Assembly: GCA_946807835.1 (NCBI GenBank)
Contig: CAMPEX010000001.1
Location: 1,751,001-1,815,000 of the forward strand
Source: Ailanthus altissimus
Taxonomy: Eukaryota > Streptophyta > Magnoliopsida > Sapindales > Simaroubaceae
Direction of reading: 5' to 3'
DNA: 64,000 bases
Part shown: positions 24,700-36,981 of the stretch, piece after piece
How positions within the stretch are numbered: the first letter of the stretch is position 1
How the letters are laid out: each line of letters starts with the position of its first letter
Made by a program: the position numbers and the translations under genes
The notes under the pieces: model-generated
What the model was told of the DNA's origin: nothing
Database searches by the model: none
Seen by the model: the letters and a program-made list of their open reading frames with translations, nothing else

Positions 24700-27560
24700 G
24701 ATTTGTAGAGCATCTCTTTTATAAACCATAAGACAAACCGGAAAATTTTCATCTTGAAGAAAAAGGGGGGGTTTTGATAAGAACCCCATCATAGTCGGTG
24801 GTGAGTTAGAAGGCCTGCTCTTCCCTCACCATTTGATCAAAATTTGGCAACTATTATGGCAAATCCTTCCAAACTTGCCCTGTTGCCAGCCGAGACTCAT
24901 TCTTGAAGAACCTTTGGGAGATGGGGTATGCTCATAATCTGCTATATAGGTTAGACTTTTTGCTAAAGTATTTCCACCTTCTATATGTCCTGTTCTTCCC
25001 TTCCAACCTGTCTTTCACTGACATGGGCATAGTTCTTTCCCCACCAAACTTGAACTAAGAAGACCTTGTCATTTCTTATCGCCCCTTTAACCTCTGCCGC
25101 TTCTAATCGAACCTCAATCGAGGTCAGTTGCTTCTTCTTAAGGTTTTGTTTCCCGAGGGAGTTGTCGTAGGATATGGTGAGGATATCTTTCACAACATCA
25201 TTTATGTTGGTTTTTTCCCCATCAATGGTGAGTGTTCTCCAAACACTCACTTTGTGATAGATTGCTTTCAACTTTTGCTACTCCTTCCCTGAATTGTTGT
25301 TTTGTTCTTGCTATTGCGTAAGATGTGGAAGCGTGTGATTTTCTCCCAATGGTAAGATTCTAGACATCTATTCGCATTTTCATTTGTTTGAAGCGCTGAG
25401 CATTGCCACTATTTTTACTGATACAGGTGAAGCTTCTAGGCAAGCAACTCCCATCAGCGAAAACCCCTCTACCTTCTAACTCCTTCCAAGGTTAGGAGAA
25501 AAAGTTCTTCGACTGCCAGGGCTCCTGGAACAAGATTCAACCACTGGTGGTCGTTTTATCGTCATCCCCTCTATTGCCAATCCTTCCACTGTTAGACCTT
25601 TCATAGCCAAACCTTCCATCACTAAACCTTTTGTAGTTGGTCCTCCCACTGTTGATCCTTCTATCATCAAGTCATCTCGTGACGACTCTCCCATCGAGGA
25701 CCTTCCTGCAATCATAAGTGTTTCAGATATGGTTGCCAAAATCCTTGCAAAGGTGGACGTCTCCTTGTGTCTGCTCAAGTTACTTCCAAACCATTCCTTT
25801 CATCTCTCTATTTGTTGTTTATTTGTGGTCATAACTTTTGTTTCCTTTTTTTTTTTAAGATCTTCAATCTTTCATGAAGGATCTTCTAGATATAGTTCCA
25901 AATTTTCTGGAGACTAGAAGAAAAGTGTTAGTGGCGTACTTGCTAATTGATCTGAATCTTCCGCTCCCCTAAAAAAGCGAAAGGTAACTAGTTCTAATGG
26001 TACTTCTAATCTTCCTCAGAGCCCTCTTGACCTGGTGTCTATCCTTCAAAAGATACCTTTGTTACTGAATCAATGGATCCTTCCAGTCCAAGGTAAGAGG
26101 AAGCTCTTCATGCCACTGAAGCTCCATTAGCTGCTGATGATTTAGTCTACATTTCTTCCACTATTCCCCTAGAAATTAAAATTTTTTAGGAGGTTCCTTT
26201 AGATCTTAAGCCTCTAGCCTCCTATGCTCCTTCCTTTTTTTTTATTTGCATCAGTCCCTTCAAAGGGAATTTCTGATCCTGGGTTCCATTCTATCCCTCC
26301 TTTGAGATCTAGTAAGATTATTTTTCTTAGCTTTCTTTTCTTGTATCTTTACTTGGTCTTCTGAATTTCTTGATTCTGTCCAGCTAACGTTCCAATGGTT
26401 GGGGTCAGCTCAAGTTCATGTTCCAGTTCTAACCCAAGTTCTGATTCTGAACTTTAGATTCATGACCACTCTAGCTTCCATATTCCCCCCAAAATGAAAT
26501 CAGAAAGAGTAGAAGGGACATAGATAATGATAGGTATTAGTGGATGGCATTTACTTTATTTTTGGTGTATATGGTTTGGTAATCTGATTGTGGAATTGTT
26601 CCATTGTAGGCTTTCCAAGATAGTTTGTCTGCTGTCAAGGTGTTTAAGGAGAAGCTCCAAGATAAGGACCACAAAATTAAAGTCCTTAATTGGAGACTAA
26701 ATGAAACGACCAAAGACTCTTTGTTACAGAGGGGTGAGCTAATGGATGCGAATGCAGAGATGGAAAAGTTTGAAGGTAGAGAATGATTGGCTAAGAGCTA
26801 AATTAAGAGCAGGAGAGAGATCTGAATTGAAAATGAGAGGCTAAGAGATGAATTATAGAGCGTGGAAGCCATGAAAGGGCATATGGAAAGGACACTAAAG
26901 GAAGTAGAGGAGAATACTACCCTCGTGGAAGAGGTGAAGGGTGCGAATGAGACTCTTTTGAAGGAGAGAGTTGACTTAGAAGGTATGCTGAAGAATTATG
27001 ATCATGAGGTTAACACTTAGCAACTGAAATAGAAGATCTAAGGTCTAAAACCAGTGAGTTAGGGAGTACTCTTGTTCTTCAATCAAAACTTTACTTTAAA
27101 TATAGAAGAAGCATGATGAACCAAGGATAGCATGGAATAGAGCTCAAATTAGCATTAGAATTATTATAGAATTCTAAAGCTTACAGGGCAGAGCTGTAGA
27201 AGGGATTCCAGGAACTAATAGCAATCCTAGAAAGTTCTCAAAAGGCTCTAGAAGGCATAAACATTGAAGCTGAGAGCTCTCGTGTCTCTGCCACCATTTT
27301 GGAAAGAATGTGAAAGTAGAAAAAAGTCGAGTAGCTTCTATAACATCCTTCTGACAAGGATTTCGTTCTAGAAGGAACCATGTTGCTCACAGATTCCTAC
27401 CAAAGGTGATGAAGCTTGCGACTAGTATAAGAGCTGATCAACCAAATACTTTAAATATGATATGAGAGATATAGATTATAATTCGACAAGAGAGGGAACT
27501 TCAGGAAAGGATCCTGATGTTGTGGATCTTCCATCTAACATCTCTTCTACCAAGGAAGAT
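24700..27560 (+). pseudogene. Decayed coiled-coil ORF, possible antisense ORF of a Tat element
   Basis: Plus-strand translation in shifting frames gives FLRNLWEMGYAHNLLYRLDF and FPINGECSPNTHF near 24890-25240, then a Ser/Thr/Pro-rich region, then a long heptad-like stretch from 26607 (AFQDSLSAVKVFKEKLQ, KIKVLNWRLNETTKD, VEAMKGHMERTLKEVEENT), and finally ELIAILESSQKALEGINIEA near 27210. N-terminal domain, linker and C-terminal coiled coil is the layout of the plant gypsy-type transposon/transposase_28-like proteins. Many stops make it non-functional. It lies on the strand opposite to the Tat-like pol (28500-31276) and downstream of that pol, where Tat elements are known to carry an antisense ORF. 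The family assignment is inference. Confidence 0.38.
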
Positions 27561-27929
27561 TAGAGATAGCTATTATAGACCTACTTTTGTACTTAGCAAA
27601 TAAGATTCCTCATTCTGATGATAGAATTTTTGTAAATATTGTAAATGATGAAATGAAATGAAAGATTTTTTGTGAAATTGATAACTATTATCACTTACTG
27701 GATGTTAATGAATATTGTTTTTCTTATTTGTTTAATTTTGATTTGATAGGAAGTAAATGTTGCCTTCCTAGCCACGATCTTTGAACTTATAAGTGTTTTT
27801 AGGAGGTTTATTGATCCACTGTGTAGATTACCTTGTGATGTTTTGGATGTTCTCAGTACTTTGGTTTTTGTTGAATAGCTAAACATCTGGTACCAGAAGA
27901 TATTGAATATTGGACAGTAGTTATGAACA

Positions 27930-28425
27930 CCAAAATGCACGTTTTCCCAAAAAGAACTACTTTTCGGCACGTCCCTTCTAAAGGAAAACTGTATTTGACA
28001 TCTTGATCGCACGACTCTTCTAAGGAAGGATTGTTTTACAGCACATGACTTTTCAAGAAAGTAAAATTCTGTGTCCATGGCTTATCAAAGGTAGAACTAC
28101 TTTTCGACATACGACCTTTTAAAAAAAAGCCACATTTGATATTCTAAAAACTTTACTCTTTCAAGGAATGATTGCTTCTCATCATACGACTCTTACAAAA
28201 AAAAGTGATATTTGATATTATGAATACACGACTCTTCTAATTAAAAATTATTTTTTTATATAACCCTTATAAGAAAAAGTAACATTAAATATTCCAGTAT
28301 ACGACTCTTCTAAGGATTGCTTTTCAATAAACAACCCTTTCAAAGAAAAGTGGTATTTGATTTTTGAAAATTTGAACACGTTATCCTTTCCAAAAAAAAT
28401 GACATACAATTTTCCAAGGAAAATG
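27930..28425. repeat. Degenerate tandem repeats, about 36-40 bp half-units
   Basis: The motif ACGACTCTTCTAAGGA and variants (CGTCCCTTCTAAAGG, TACGACTCTTACAAAA, ACGACTCTTCTAATTA) recurs near 27968, 28011, 28112, 28187, 28229 and 28301. It alternates with a second half-unit of the type AAAAGTGATATTTGATATT. Dimer spacing is roughly 70-80 bp. The array lies directly downstream of the integrase C-terminus of the minus-strand gypsy element. Confidence 0.6.
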
Positions 28426-28499
28426 CTATTGATTCTAATTATGCACAAATATCATTCAAAAAATTAATACTATTATTTTAAATTTTTTATTATAAAAAA

Positions 28500-28660
28500 T
28501 TAACTTTCTTAAACGTAAAACTTTTTTAAATTTTGAGATGCTCCATGTGGTGAGGATTATCTTATCATCCTTAGTCTATAAGATTAAGTACCCTTTCTCA
28601 AGCCTTTGTGAACCATATAAGGTCTTTGGCTATGTTTTTATCAATTGTCTAACATTAACT
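28500..28660 (-). pseudogene. Gypsy integrase C-terminal fragment
   Basis: Reading the minus strand gives GPYMVHKGLRKGT-like residues, then TTWSISKFKKVLR. This matches the usual end of plant Ty3/gypsy integrase (GPYxVxxVLxxGAYxL ... PRxWNxExLKKYY). It belongs with the RNase H-integrase fragment at 30181-31276. The integrase catalytic core is missing between them, where a truncated copia LTR now sits. Frames are broken. Confidence 0.42.
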
Positions 28661-28679
28661 CTAATCAAATTAATTAATC

Positions 28680-30180
28680 ACTTAACTCTTAAGTGATAAA
28701 GTTAAGTAATAACAAATATTTAGATTATTTAATAATTAAATAATTAATTTATAAAAATAACGCTTAAGCCTTTAATTAACCCAACGTAAGTTCCACCATA
28801 CTTAATACTTGAGTCAATTTAACCAAAGACTTATTATGCGCTACGAGTCACTATTTAATTAATTAACAATAATTATTAACTAATTATTGTACTTAATACT
28901 TAAGTACAGACACACACACATCTCGAGAGTTTTTAAAACAAATATTCAGTTATACTGAAAATTACTATATTTAATAATTCAATCCAGTGCACTGCCGTGC
29001 ACAACAAGTACACTTCATATTGTCAAACTCCTTAGGTCCATACCAAATTTGTCAAATGAAACTACTCTAAGAGTTTATGATCGATGCCCTATGTACACGT
29101 CACAAATATTATAAATCGGCGCGTTAGACCATACAAGCTAAGGTTACAATACATACGTATAATCCTTCTATCATATATATCCTAGATGTGCGGAAACATA
29201 AATTCACACTGTCAAATCCCTATATGATCATCCATGAACTTATCTCCAGATTTGTATTTTCAAGAATAATATACATAAAAACACATTTTCTATATTATTC
29301 AACCCTTTGAGAAATACCTTTCTTGGGTGTGGCCATGAGATTTTTTAAAATACAATCTCGGAGCATCTGGATATACTACTCCCCTATGAGAGCTGACGGA
29401 TCCTATGTCTATATACACCGAACTCCATAAGCATCAGACTATACCTAGTGACATCCAGCGGTCACACCATGAAAGGTCTGTGACATGCATAGAACTAAAG
29501 TATGATGAATCACTTACAAGTCTACCATGACACTCAGGTCAAAAGATCACATATACTACTCAACTAGAGATGACTTACTATTGATGGCTTCATAGGATGT
29601 CTATTGGTGTCCTCGTGAGTTTGTTTAGTATTTAGTCCTGACTGAATACCTGTAAACATATACGATCTTTTGGTAAGCCCATGGTCTATTTAGAACAATC
29701 ATCTATACCATATAGATATAACATACACTGATCTTTATAAAAGGAGATCCACTGATAGATCTGTGTCGGTGAAAGTAGATTAGGAACATTATGTTTGAGA
29801 ATATACTTGCATAATGACATCTCCTAACACTTATTGTAACTCCTTGCAACCATGTCATTACTAGTATACCTTCAAGTTTTTGTCCCATTACAGACAAAGA
29901 TCTAACCCTTTAGATTTGGTCGACTCTTATAACCTGCTAACTCTTAGCAGTGGTAACGGTTAACATATATAGCTCTCAACTCTACTAATTCTTAGCATTA
30001 GTCTAAAATCTTTTAGACCAGATCTGAACTCCTTCAAATCATACAATGTCTGTAACGTAACAAGCATTATACCATATATTTATATTGTATTAGCGATTAT
30101 ACAAAATATTTATTTTATAAATATTAAATAATTTAATATTCATAAAGTATTGAAATGGCATGTAAATACCAACTCCAACA
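28680..30180 (-). mobile_element. Truncated copia LTR, family L
   Basis: The segment 28960-30180 aligns with the right-hand part of the family L LTRs (AGTGCAC...AACAAGTACACTTCATATTGT, CACCATGAAAGGTCTGTGACAT, the ATTCTTAGCA string) and ends GTAAATACCAACTCCAACA on the plus strand. The first half of a full copy (with the CGGAAG motif) is absent, so it is truncated on its left. It directly abuts decayed gypsy integrase sequence on both sides. Confidence 0.65.
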
Positions 30181-31276
30181 TGATTGCTACAAACTCCCTC
30201 GTTCACCTCTTCCAAAATCTTCTTCCCCTTATCTTTATTTATATATCGCAAGTATGGTCCTATGAATGATCGCCTAAATAATTCTCCTCTTATGAGTACA
30301 AATCTCTTAACCTTACTTCTAAGCTTCCAAGCCTACTTTCGCTCTATTAGAAGGTGCCCATTTTGGAAAAACTCCAAGTATAGTTTCATCTACTCAATGC
30401 TAGTAATAATGACCATCACATCATCCTTTATGCTAATATATTCATCTTCCATCTTGGTTTTATTTCTTGTTGGTCAATGAAACTAGTCTTTTGAAAGATA
30501 ATCTGGCCACGAAAGCTTATTTGGCCAACCTATTTGCCTAGAGCTTATTGCTTCTCAAGATCTGATTCATTGTTACTCCTATAACTTCCCAGCTTCTCTT
30601 TTGCTTTTGTGAGATAAGTTTTCGCTATGCCTTCCTTTGTGATATAGTCACCATTCCATTATGAGGTAACCAAGCTTGAGTCAGTGTAAATTTGTAGCTT
30701 CTTAATCATTACCTGTTTCATTACTATCTCCTCAAATTCATACAAGAACCATAATGATTCAATAAAACCTACAAACTAAGTCTAAAGATTCCCTAAGTAG
30801 AATATCCTTCAACGAGTAGAATATTCTTTAATTATATGCTCAGTTGTAGAAAGTTAAAGATAAGAGTCTAATTACATGATCAAGTATGAGCCCTTTCGGA
30901 CTCTTTATTTTGATCCCTAACCAATAACTATTTTAATTTAAAGGCTTACTGATGTACATTAGCCAACTCCGTTCTTCCTCGACTTCTTCCTATAATGGAC
31001 TATATTCTACAACTAACTCACATTCAAGCAAGAAGTTTACCATCACATATACCTTCATTGCACTTCTAGAATGATATTTTATATCCATGTTAGTTAGCTC
31101 CATTGCCATTTTCATCACCTTTCCCCCAACATCTTGTTTAGAAAAAAATGCACTTCAAGGAATAAGAAATGTATACTACTATTTTTTACCCTTAGAGTAG
31201 TGTCTAACATTGTCTTTTGCTTGAGTTAAAGCCAACACTACTTTTTTGGTTGCTAAGTATTTATCTTGGTGATCAC
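30181..31276 (-). pseudogene. Tat-like Ty3/gypsy RNase H and integrase N-terminus
   Basis: Minus-strand translation, in order: ATKKVVLALTQAKDNVRHYS and GGKVMKMAMELTNMDIKYHS (RT-linked RNase H, cf. LAKWAVELGEFDI), WLMYISKPLN...SPKGLILDH and IYTDSSLVTSQ..NGDYITK (second, archaeal-type RNase H with the acidic TDS motif). It continues with VKRFVLIRGELFRRSF, GPYLRYINKDKGKKILEE and GVCSNH (integrase zinc-binding N-terminus). A second RNase H after the RT-linked one is characteristic of the Tat/Ogre lineage. Stops and frameshifts are frequent. The element is cut on the right by a gypsy LTR and on the left by a copia LTR exactly after the CSNH codons. Confidence 0.75.
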
Positions 31277-32662
31277 TGACACATATACAAAACTACAAGT
31301 GTATGGGTTGTGAGCAAGTAATAAAGTAGTGAATAGAGTATCGTCCTACGAGGCTTGTTCTCTCAAACTAATGCTAATTACTATAGGCTTTCATAACTTA
31401 ATTTTATCTAGGCTACCTTAATTCAAAATTAATTACAAAAAATAAAGGAACTTAAACTATACAAATAATTTTACGAGATGGAGGATCTATAATAAATAGG
31501 ATCTTAGGGTTTTAATTTCACTATACTCTTCTTATATTCTTCCTATTTAGCAATTATTAACTAGTTCTGTTCAATTCATTAACCAAGCGATTAAGATTAA
31601 TCTCATTACCTTTTCCAAGTATCAAATGATACATACATATTCAAGTTCAATCCCTATATAACTCGTTTACCTATTCATTCATTAAGTAATCTTTAAATTG
31701 ATTACACAAGTGCTACCGGCCTCTCAAACTCATTATCAACTAAAGTTATGTTTTCCAAGTCAGATATATGAGTCAATCTCATTAGAGCGTTAAAACCCAT
31801 AACTCTAAAACAACTAATTCATTTTTCAACAAATTAGAGGCACTAGGCATACAGAAACATAGATGAATTGAATATAACTTTGTTGATAATTAACTAAACA
31901 ATTCAAATATAGTATCAATAAAGTTACATCAAGCCCTAAAATAAGCGTTTTGACACACATAAATACAACCATAACTTAAATTATTAAGAAATTCATAGTT
32001 ACAAACAAGTTGAAAACAATATTCACAAATACAAACTTCAATCCAGAAAATGGAAAAGAGAAAAAGAAGAAAAACCCCTTATGGAGATTATCTTCAAAGC
32101 TTGAATCCTTTAAGAATATTCAACCTTTAAGTTTGTCTCTCTAAAGAATAGCTCAATCTTCCTTAAAAATTGTGTTTCTAAGATCCTAATTTCATGGTCT
32201 CTTTTTCTTCTTTTTGAATAGTGGCCTTTAGGTTATTATTTATAGGCTCTAATTAAAGAAAACTTTTAGGGCACAAAAACTAGGTTTTCAGATTTGCTTG
32301 TGGGGTTGCAACTTGGTCTCGATTCGAGCTAGGGCCATGGCCTGAAGCTTCTAGATGAGCTAGGCCACGGCCTAGAGCTTCTGGACGAGCTGCGCAGCAT
32401 GAAGAATTAGGGCCACAGCCTATAAATGCTGCCTCTTCTTTCCATTCTTGCTCCGAGGCCACGACTTGAGATCTTGGTCTGCAACTTGGTTTGTGAAATA
32501 ACTATTTTGTTGTTTTTCTATATATTTTCTCTTTTTATTTCTCTATTTTGTTAAAACTTACAAAATAGCAATAACATTCATGAAAAGCCATATATTCAAA
32601 TTCATGATGAGTAATTATCAAGTTAAGAGAGTCAAAATATCATATATAACATGCACTTATCA
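31277..32662 (-). mobile_element. Gypsy 3' LTR, tRNA-Asp family
   Basis: On the plus strand it begins TGACACATATACAAAAC and ends ATGCACTTATCA, so on the minus strand it is TGATAAGTGCAT...TGTCA. Features in common with the LTR at 61519-62828 include the GACTCTCTTAACTTGATAATTACTC start and the AAGTAATAAAG...ATCGTCCTACGAGG end block. A GC-rich island of CCACGGCCT/AGGGCCATGG phrases lies at 32300-32470. The right flank is a polypurine tract, which makes this the 3' LTR of a minus-strand element. It interrupts the RNase H region of the Tat-like pol on its left. Confidence 0.7.
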
Positions 32663-33180
32663 AACTTCTCCAAACTTAAGAACTTGTTAATCCTCGAGTA
32701 AGGAGGCATAACTAAAAACTAATAGAATGAAACTAACACATTGGGTCAGCAAATGATTACAAATTATCTCAAAGATTTATCTAGACTATAGATCTTAAGG
32801 AAATTCTAAATGCCATAACAGTTCAACATGTCAATCCACTACTTGTTCTACTCCACAAGTGACCTAATTGGTGCGTTTGTATATAGCTAGTATCATTAGT
32901 CAAATGCACCTGAATTAGTTTATGCACACAAGTTAATAAAATAATCTCTACTAATTTTTAATTAATTAATATTACATAGGCTTGCTTTTCATATCACTCT
33001 CAACTAATGCAGGTCCACACATCACTAAAGATCAATTAGGGCTTTATTTGACTTGTGATATAAGGCTTAGGATGAGGGTAGAATAAGTGGATTATTTTTT
33101 AGTTTAACTCACACCATAAGCATTGAAGAACCTATTAAAACCTTTGTAATTTCTAATTGAGTCTCCCCCAAACTTTATAT
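32663..33180 (-). mobile_element. Polypurine tract and 3' internal remnant of gypsy element
   Basis: The minus strand reads CTTAAGTTTGGAGAAGTT immediately before the LTR start TGATAAGTGC, a polypurine tract in the expected place (32663-32680). The next 500 bp are non-coding and match the kind of untranslated 3' region these elements carry. The copia fragment takes over near 33180. Confidence 0.55.
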
Positions 33181-33184
33181 ATAT

Positions 33185-34880
33185 ATTTCTAAAACTTCTA
33201 CTGACGAAGAGATTCTAACTTATAAGAAATTGGTTGATGACGGTTTGAAAGTTAAGTCGTACATCCTTACCTCAATGTCAAATGAGCTTCAGAGGAAGCA
33301 CGCGCACATGGATAATGTGAGTAACATTATGCTCAATCTAAAAGAGTCATTTGGAGATAGACCATATCTAGAACTCTACAGGATCTCTAAAACACTTTTT
33401 CAGCAAAAGTTGGTTAAAGGCAGTCCAGTACGTCCCTACATACTTAAGATGATTTCCTACATCAAAATGTTAGAGACTATGAACGTTTCTTTAAATAATA
33501 ACTTAGGGAATAACTTGATTCTCTAGTCTTTACTAGGGTATTTTGCACAGTTCATTATAAACTTTAATATACAATGATTGACTCTGACTTATGCTAAGTT
33601 GTATAACTTGTTATACACAGCTGAGGAAGACATTAAAAAGGAAGGTATTACCTTCATAGTTAAAACTAGTGCTTTATCTTATGTCCCAAAGGCTTCTAAA
33701 AAGTCTAAGGGGAAGAAAAAGGTAAAGAAGACACCAATTCAAGTACTTAGAGACAGGTTGTATCCAAGCAAAGAGATCATAAGAAGAACAAAGAAAAGTG
33801 TTTCCACTTCGGTGATAACGGACACTAGAAATGTAACTCTCCGAAGTACATTGTCACGATCAAGAAGTACCCATTAGGTATTTATTTACCTATTATTGAC
33901 ATTTCATTAGCATGTGATGCTTCTAGTGGTTGGGTATTGGATACCGTATGTCCTTCTCACATCTGCAATGTATTGTAGGGTCTAAAGAAAATTAGGCACT
34001 GTAGCAGGGAGAAGTTCAACTTCGTGTTGAAAATGGTGATTTCTTATAAGTCGAAGCAGTTAGAAATTTTGAATTTATTCTCCCATGTAATCGAACTTTA
34101 ATGTTTTATAATTGCTATTATATATCAAACATTATTAGATAGATTATATTCCTCTATGTGTTAGACACTAAGGGCTATCATGTATTTATTCAAAATTGTT
34201 CCTTGTATATATGTGATGCGGATAATGTTTTATTAGCTGAGTGTCAATTGGTGAATGATTATTATATTTTGAATGCAGTAGGAAATGTCTTACATACACA
34301 GGTAAACACAGGTAGTAGTTTAGGAGCTTTAAGTAACATAGAATTATGGCATATAAGGTTAGGTCATATAAGCGTGAGACGCCTAACTCGTCTAGTTTAG
34401 GATGGTCAAATACCTGATCTTATCATAGAACCCTTACCAATTTATGAATCTTGTATTCTAGGGAAAATGACTAAATTCCCTTTTGTAGGTGTTAGATACG
34501 AGCCACTGATTTATTGAAACTAGTACATAGTAATGTATGTGGTCCAATGAGTCACACTGCTATAGGTGGATTTCAATACTTCTTTATCTTTATCAATGAT
34601 TTGTCATGATATAGACATGTGTATCTTATTAAAAACAAGTCAAATACCTTTGAAATGTTCAAAGAATTTTGATAGGAACTAGAGAAACAAACCGGTATGT
34701 ATATCAAATGTCTTCGATCAGATTGAGATAGTGAATACATGAATAGTGAATTCACAACTTATTTAAATGAGAATAAGATTCTTGCTCAATACAGTCCTCT
34801 AAGTACTCCTCATCACAATGGTGTTTCAGAGAGGATGAATCAGACTTTATTAGATATGGTTCGATCGATGATGGATAAAA
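33185..34880 (+). pseudogene. Copia gag-protease-integrase fragment
   Basis: Domains follow the copia order. Gag of the UBN2 type appears at 33230-33700 (VKSYILTSMSNELQRKH, YILKMISYIKML, then a Lys-rich linker). A protease region at about 33900 shows WVLDTVCPSHICN, with the active-site D-T followed by V instead of G. GAG-pre-integrase lies at 34150-34400 (ELWHIRLGHISVRRLTRL). The integrase core lies at 34530-34870 (VCGPMSHTAIGGFQYF, LRSD, HHNGVSERMNQTLLDMVRSMM). Stops and frameshifts separate these blocks, the gag N-terminus is absent and RT/RNase H is missing, so it is dead. No flanking LTRs belong to it. Confidence 0.85.
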
Positions 34881-34929
34881 GCTAATTAAATATAATTTTA
34901 GTAATTGATTGATAGAATTAAATCATATA

Positions 34930-35000
34930 GTCCATGGGAAATGATATCTAGACTTAAATCCTATATTACTTAATATGATAGCATGTACTTGCACTTAGCT
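34930..35000 (+). mobile_element. Fragment of the gypsy LTR end
   Basis: The phrase AAATCCTATATTACTTAATATGATAGC...TACTTGCACTTAGC matches the last part of the tRNA-Asp-family LTR near 24150 and 62760. It separates the two opposed copia fragments. Confidence 0.42.
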
Positions 35001-36905
35001 ATTAAAGCTCACATTAAAATAATATCCAAAACTGCTACTCTATAAGTCAAAAGATCATTTTCTTCAACTAAGAAAACATCAAATACATCTTTTGGCCTTA
35101 AATCACACCTAACAAGTGGTGCTAACATCCTTTCTGACCTACAAGAAAGGTGTGTCAAAGTTACATCATTCGGTTGAACTTGAGGTTTCATCATCGGTTT
35201 ATCAATATCTTAATTGATTTCATCAAGTTCAATCTTACCATAATCCCCATGATCCATCATAAACTATTTCCCTAAGAAAGTAGTATTACGAGTAACAAAC
35301 ACATTTCATTCATTTGGATTATAGAACCAATATCCCATATAATATTTAGGATATCTAATGAACCGATACTTGTACCCCCTTAGTGCAAGTTTATTTCTAT
35401 TGCATAATCTTTACGTAAGCAGGACAGCCCAAATCTTAATATACTTAAGACTTTGTTTTCTACCAATCCATATCTTATACAGAGTAGTAGGAACAGTCTT
35501 TGATAGAACTATATTCAATAAATGAGCAATATTCTATAAAGTATAACCTCATAGATATTTAAGAAGATTAGTAAAGCTTATCATTGATTAGACTATATCT
35601 AATAAAGTCTAATTCCTCTTCTTCAAAGCACCATTATGTTGAAGAGTATCTTAAAGACTATATTGATCAAGAATCCTATTCTCCTTCAAATAATTAGTAA
35701 ATTCATTGCTATGTATTCACCACTTCGATCTGATCGAAGGTATTTGATAATTTTATTGATTTATTTCTCTATCTCTAGATCAAACCTTTTGAACATTTCA
35801 AAGGTTTTCGGCTTATGTTTTATCATAAACGTATATCTATATCGTGACAAATCATTGATAAAGACATCAAAGTATCGAGACCCATGCATGGCAATGTAAT
35901 TTATTAGACCACATACATCACTATGTACTAATTCTAATAAATCAGTAGCTTGGTGTCCAACACTAATAAAAGGTAATTTAGTTATCTTCCATTAAATTTA
36001 ATATTCACAAACTAGATAAGGCTTTATGGTAAAATTAGGTCTCTGACCATCTTTTATCAGACGGGTTAAGCGTCTTACGCCTATATGACCTAATCTTATA
36101 TGCCACAATTCAGTAATTATTCAAAGTTTCCCAACTTTTTCTTTTCTTATTTACCTGTACATTCAAGATATTTTTCATTTTATTTAAAATATAATGATCA
36201 TTTATCAACTAACAAGTAGCAAGTAAAATATTATCTTTATCATATAAATATAAAGAACTATTCCCAATATGTATATGATAACTCTCCCTATCAAGTACAA
36301 AAAGTGATATGATTTACCCTATAATGTTTAGCATAAAATAACAATTATACTACAAAATAGTTCTGTCAGAAGGGGAAATTAACTCAAAAGTTCCAACAGC
36401 TTCAACCTTTAGAAAATCTCTATTTCTTACTTGAAGATGTATTTCTCCCCTCCTTAGCTTCCTAGCATCCCTCAGACCCTGCATTATATTGTAGATGTGC
36501 GAAAGACAGGCAGTATCTAATACCTAACCTGTGCTAATGAAATATCAATAATAAGTAAGCATACACCTAAAGGATTTATCTTTTCTGTGAAAAGGTACTT
36601 TGAACAATAACATTTATAATCTCCAATCTCACTATAATGGAAACATTTTTCATTACATTTACTCTTTTCTTGTGACTTGGATACATCAAACTATTTTCTT
36701 AGATGAAGAATAATACTATTTGTACTATCCATGTGCACATGCTCCCTTTGAAGATCAACAGACATTTAGGCCATGATCAATGATATATCCAAGCTTTTCC
36801 AAATCCAGAACTATTCTGAGATTTATAAGTTAGTCAAAAACTTCTCGGTACCTTTCAGTTAGTGTGCATCCAGTATGCTTATCAACGGGTTACTCGTAGT
36901 CATTT
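34985..36905 (-). pseudogene. Copia gag-protease-integrase fragment, minus strand
   Basis: Reading leftward from a probable gag start near 36905 (MTTSNPLISILDA), I see part of UBN2 gag (HVHMDSTNSIILHLRK), and a zinc knuckle CFHYSEIGDYKCYCSKYL (second Cys replaced by Tyr). A protease remnant, GAG-pre-integrase residues (YKIRSYR...), integrase core (RDKSLI, NGALKKRN, TLLDIV) and the post-integrase region KYRFIRYPKYYMGYWFYNPN then NVFVTRNTTFLGK follow. It ends in the linker to RT near 34985. Multiple stops. It is the same type as the plus-strand copy at 33185-34880. Its untranslated leader continues leftward-to-rightward across the big nested block and resumes at 54966. Confidence 0.82.
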
Positions 36906-36981
36906 TATCTTTACAAGATAAAAGAAGAGATGTTAGTGGAACATTTTAAATTGTTAAAATGCTTTAAATTATGGATATAAC

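Noticed and set aside
27695..28078. 127-codon minus-strand frame
   Set aside because: It runs through the tandem repeat array and has no domain; its length comes from the repeat structure.
32280..32462. 60-codon minus-strand frame in a GC-rich island
   Set aside because: It lies wholly inside a gypsy LTR with repeated GGCCACGGCCT-type words; no protein similarity.
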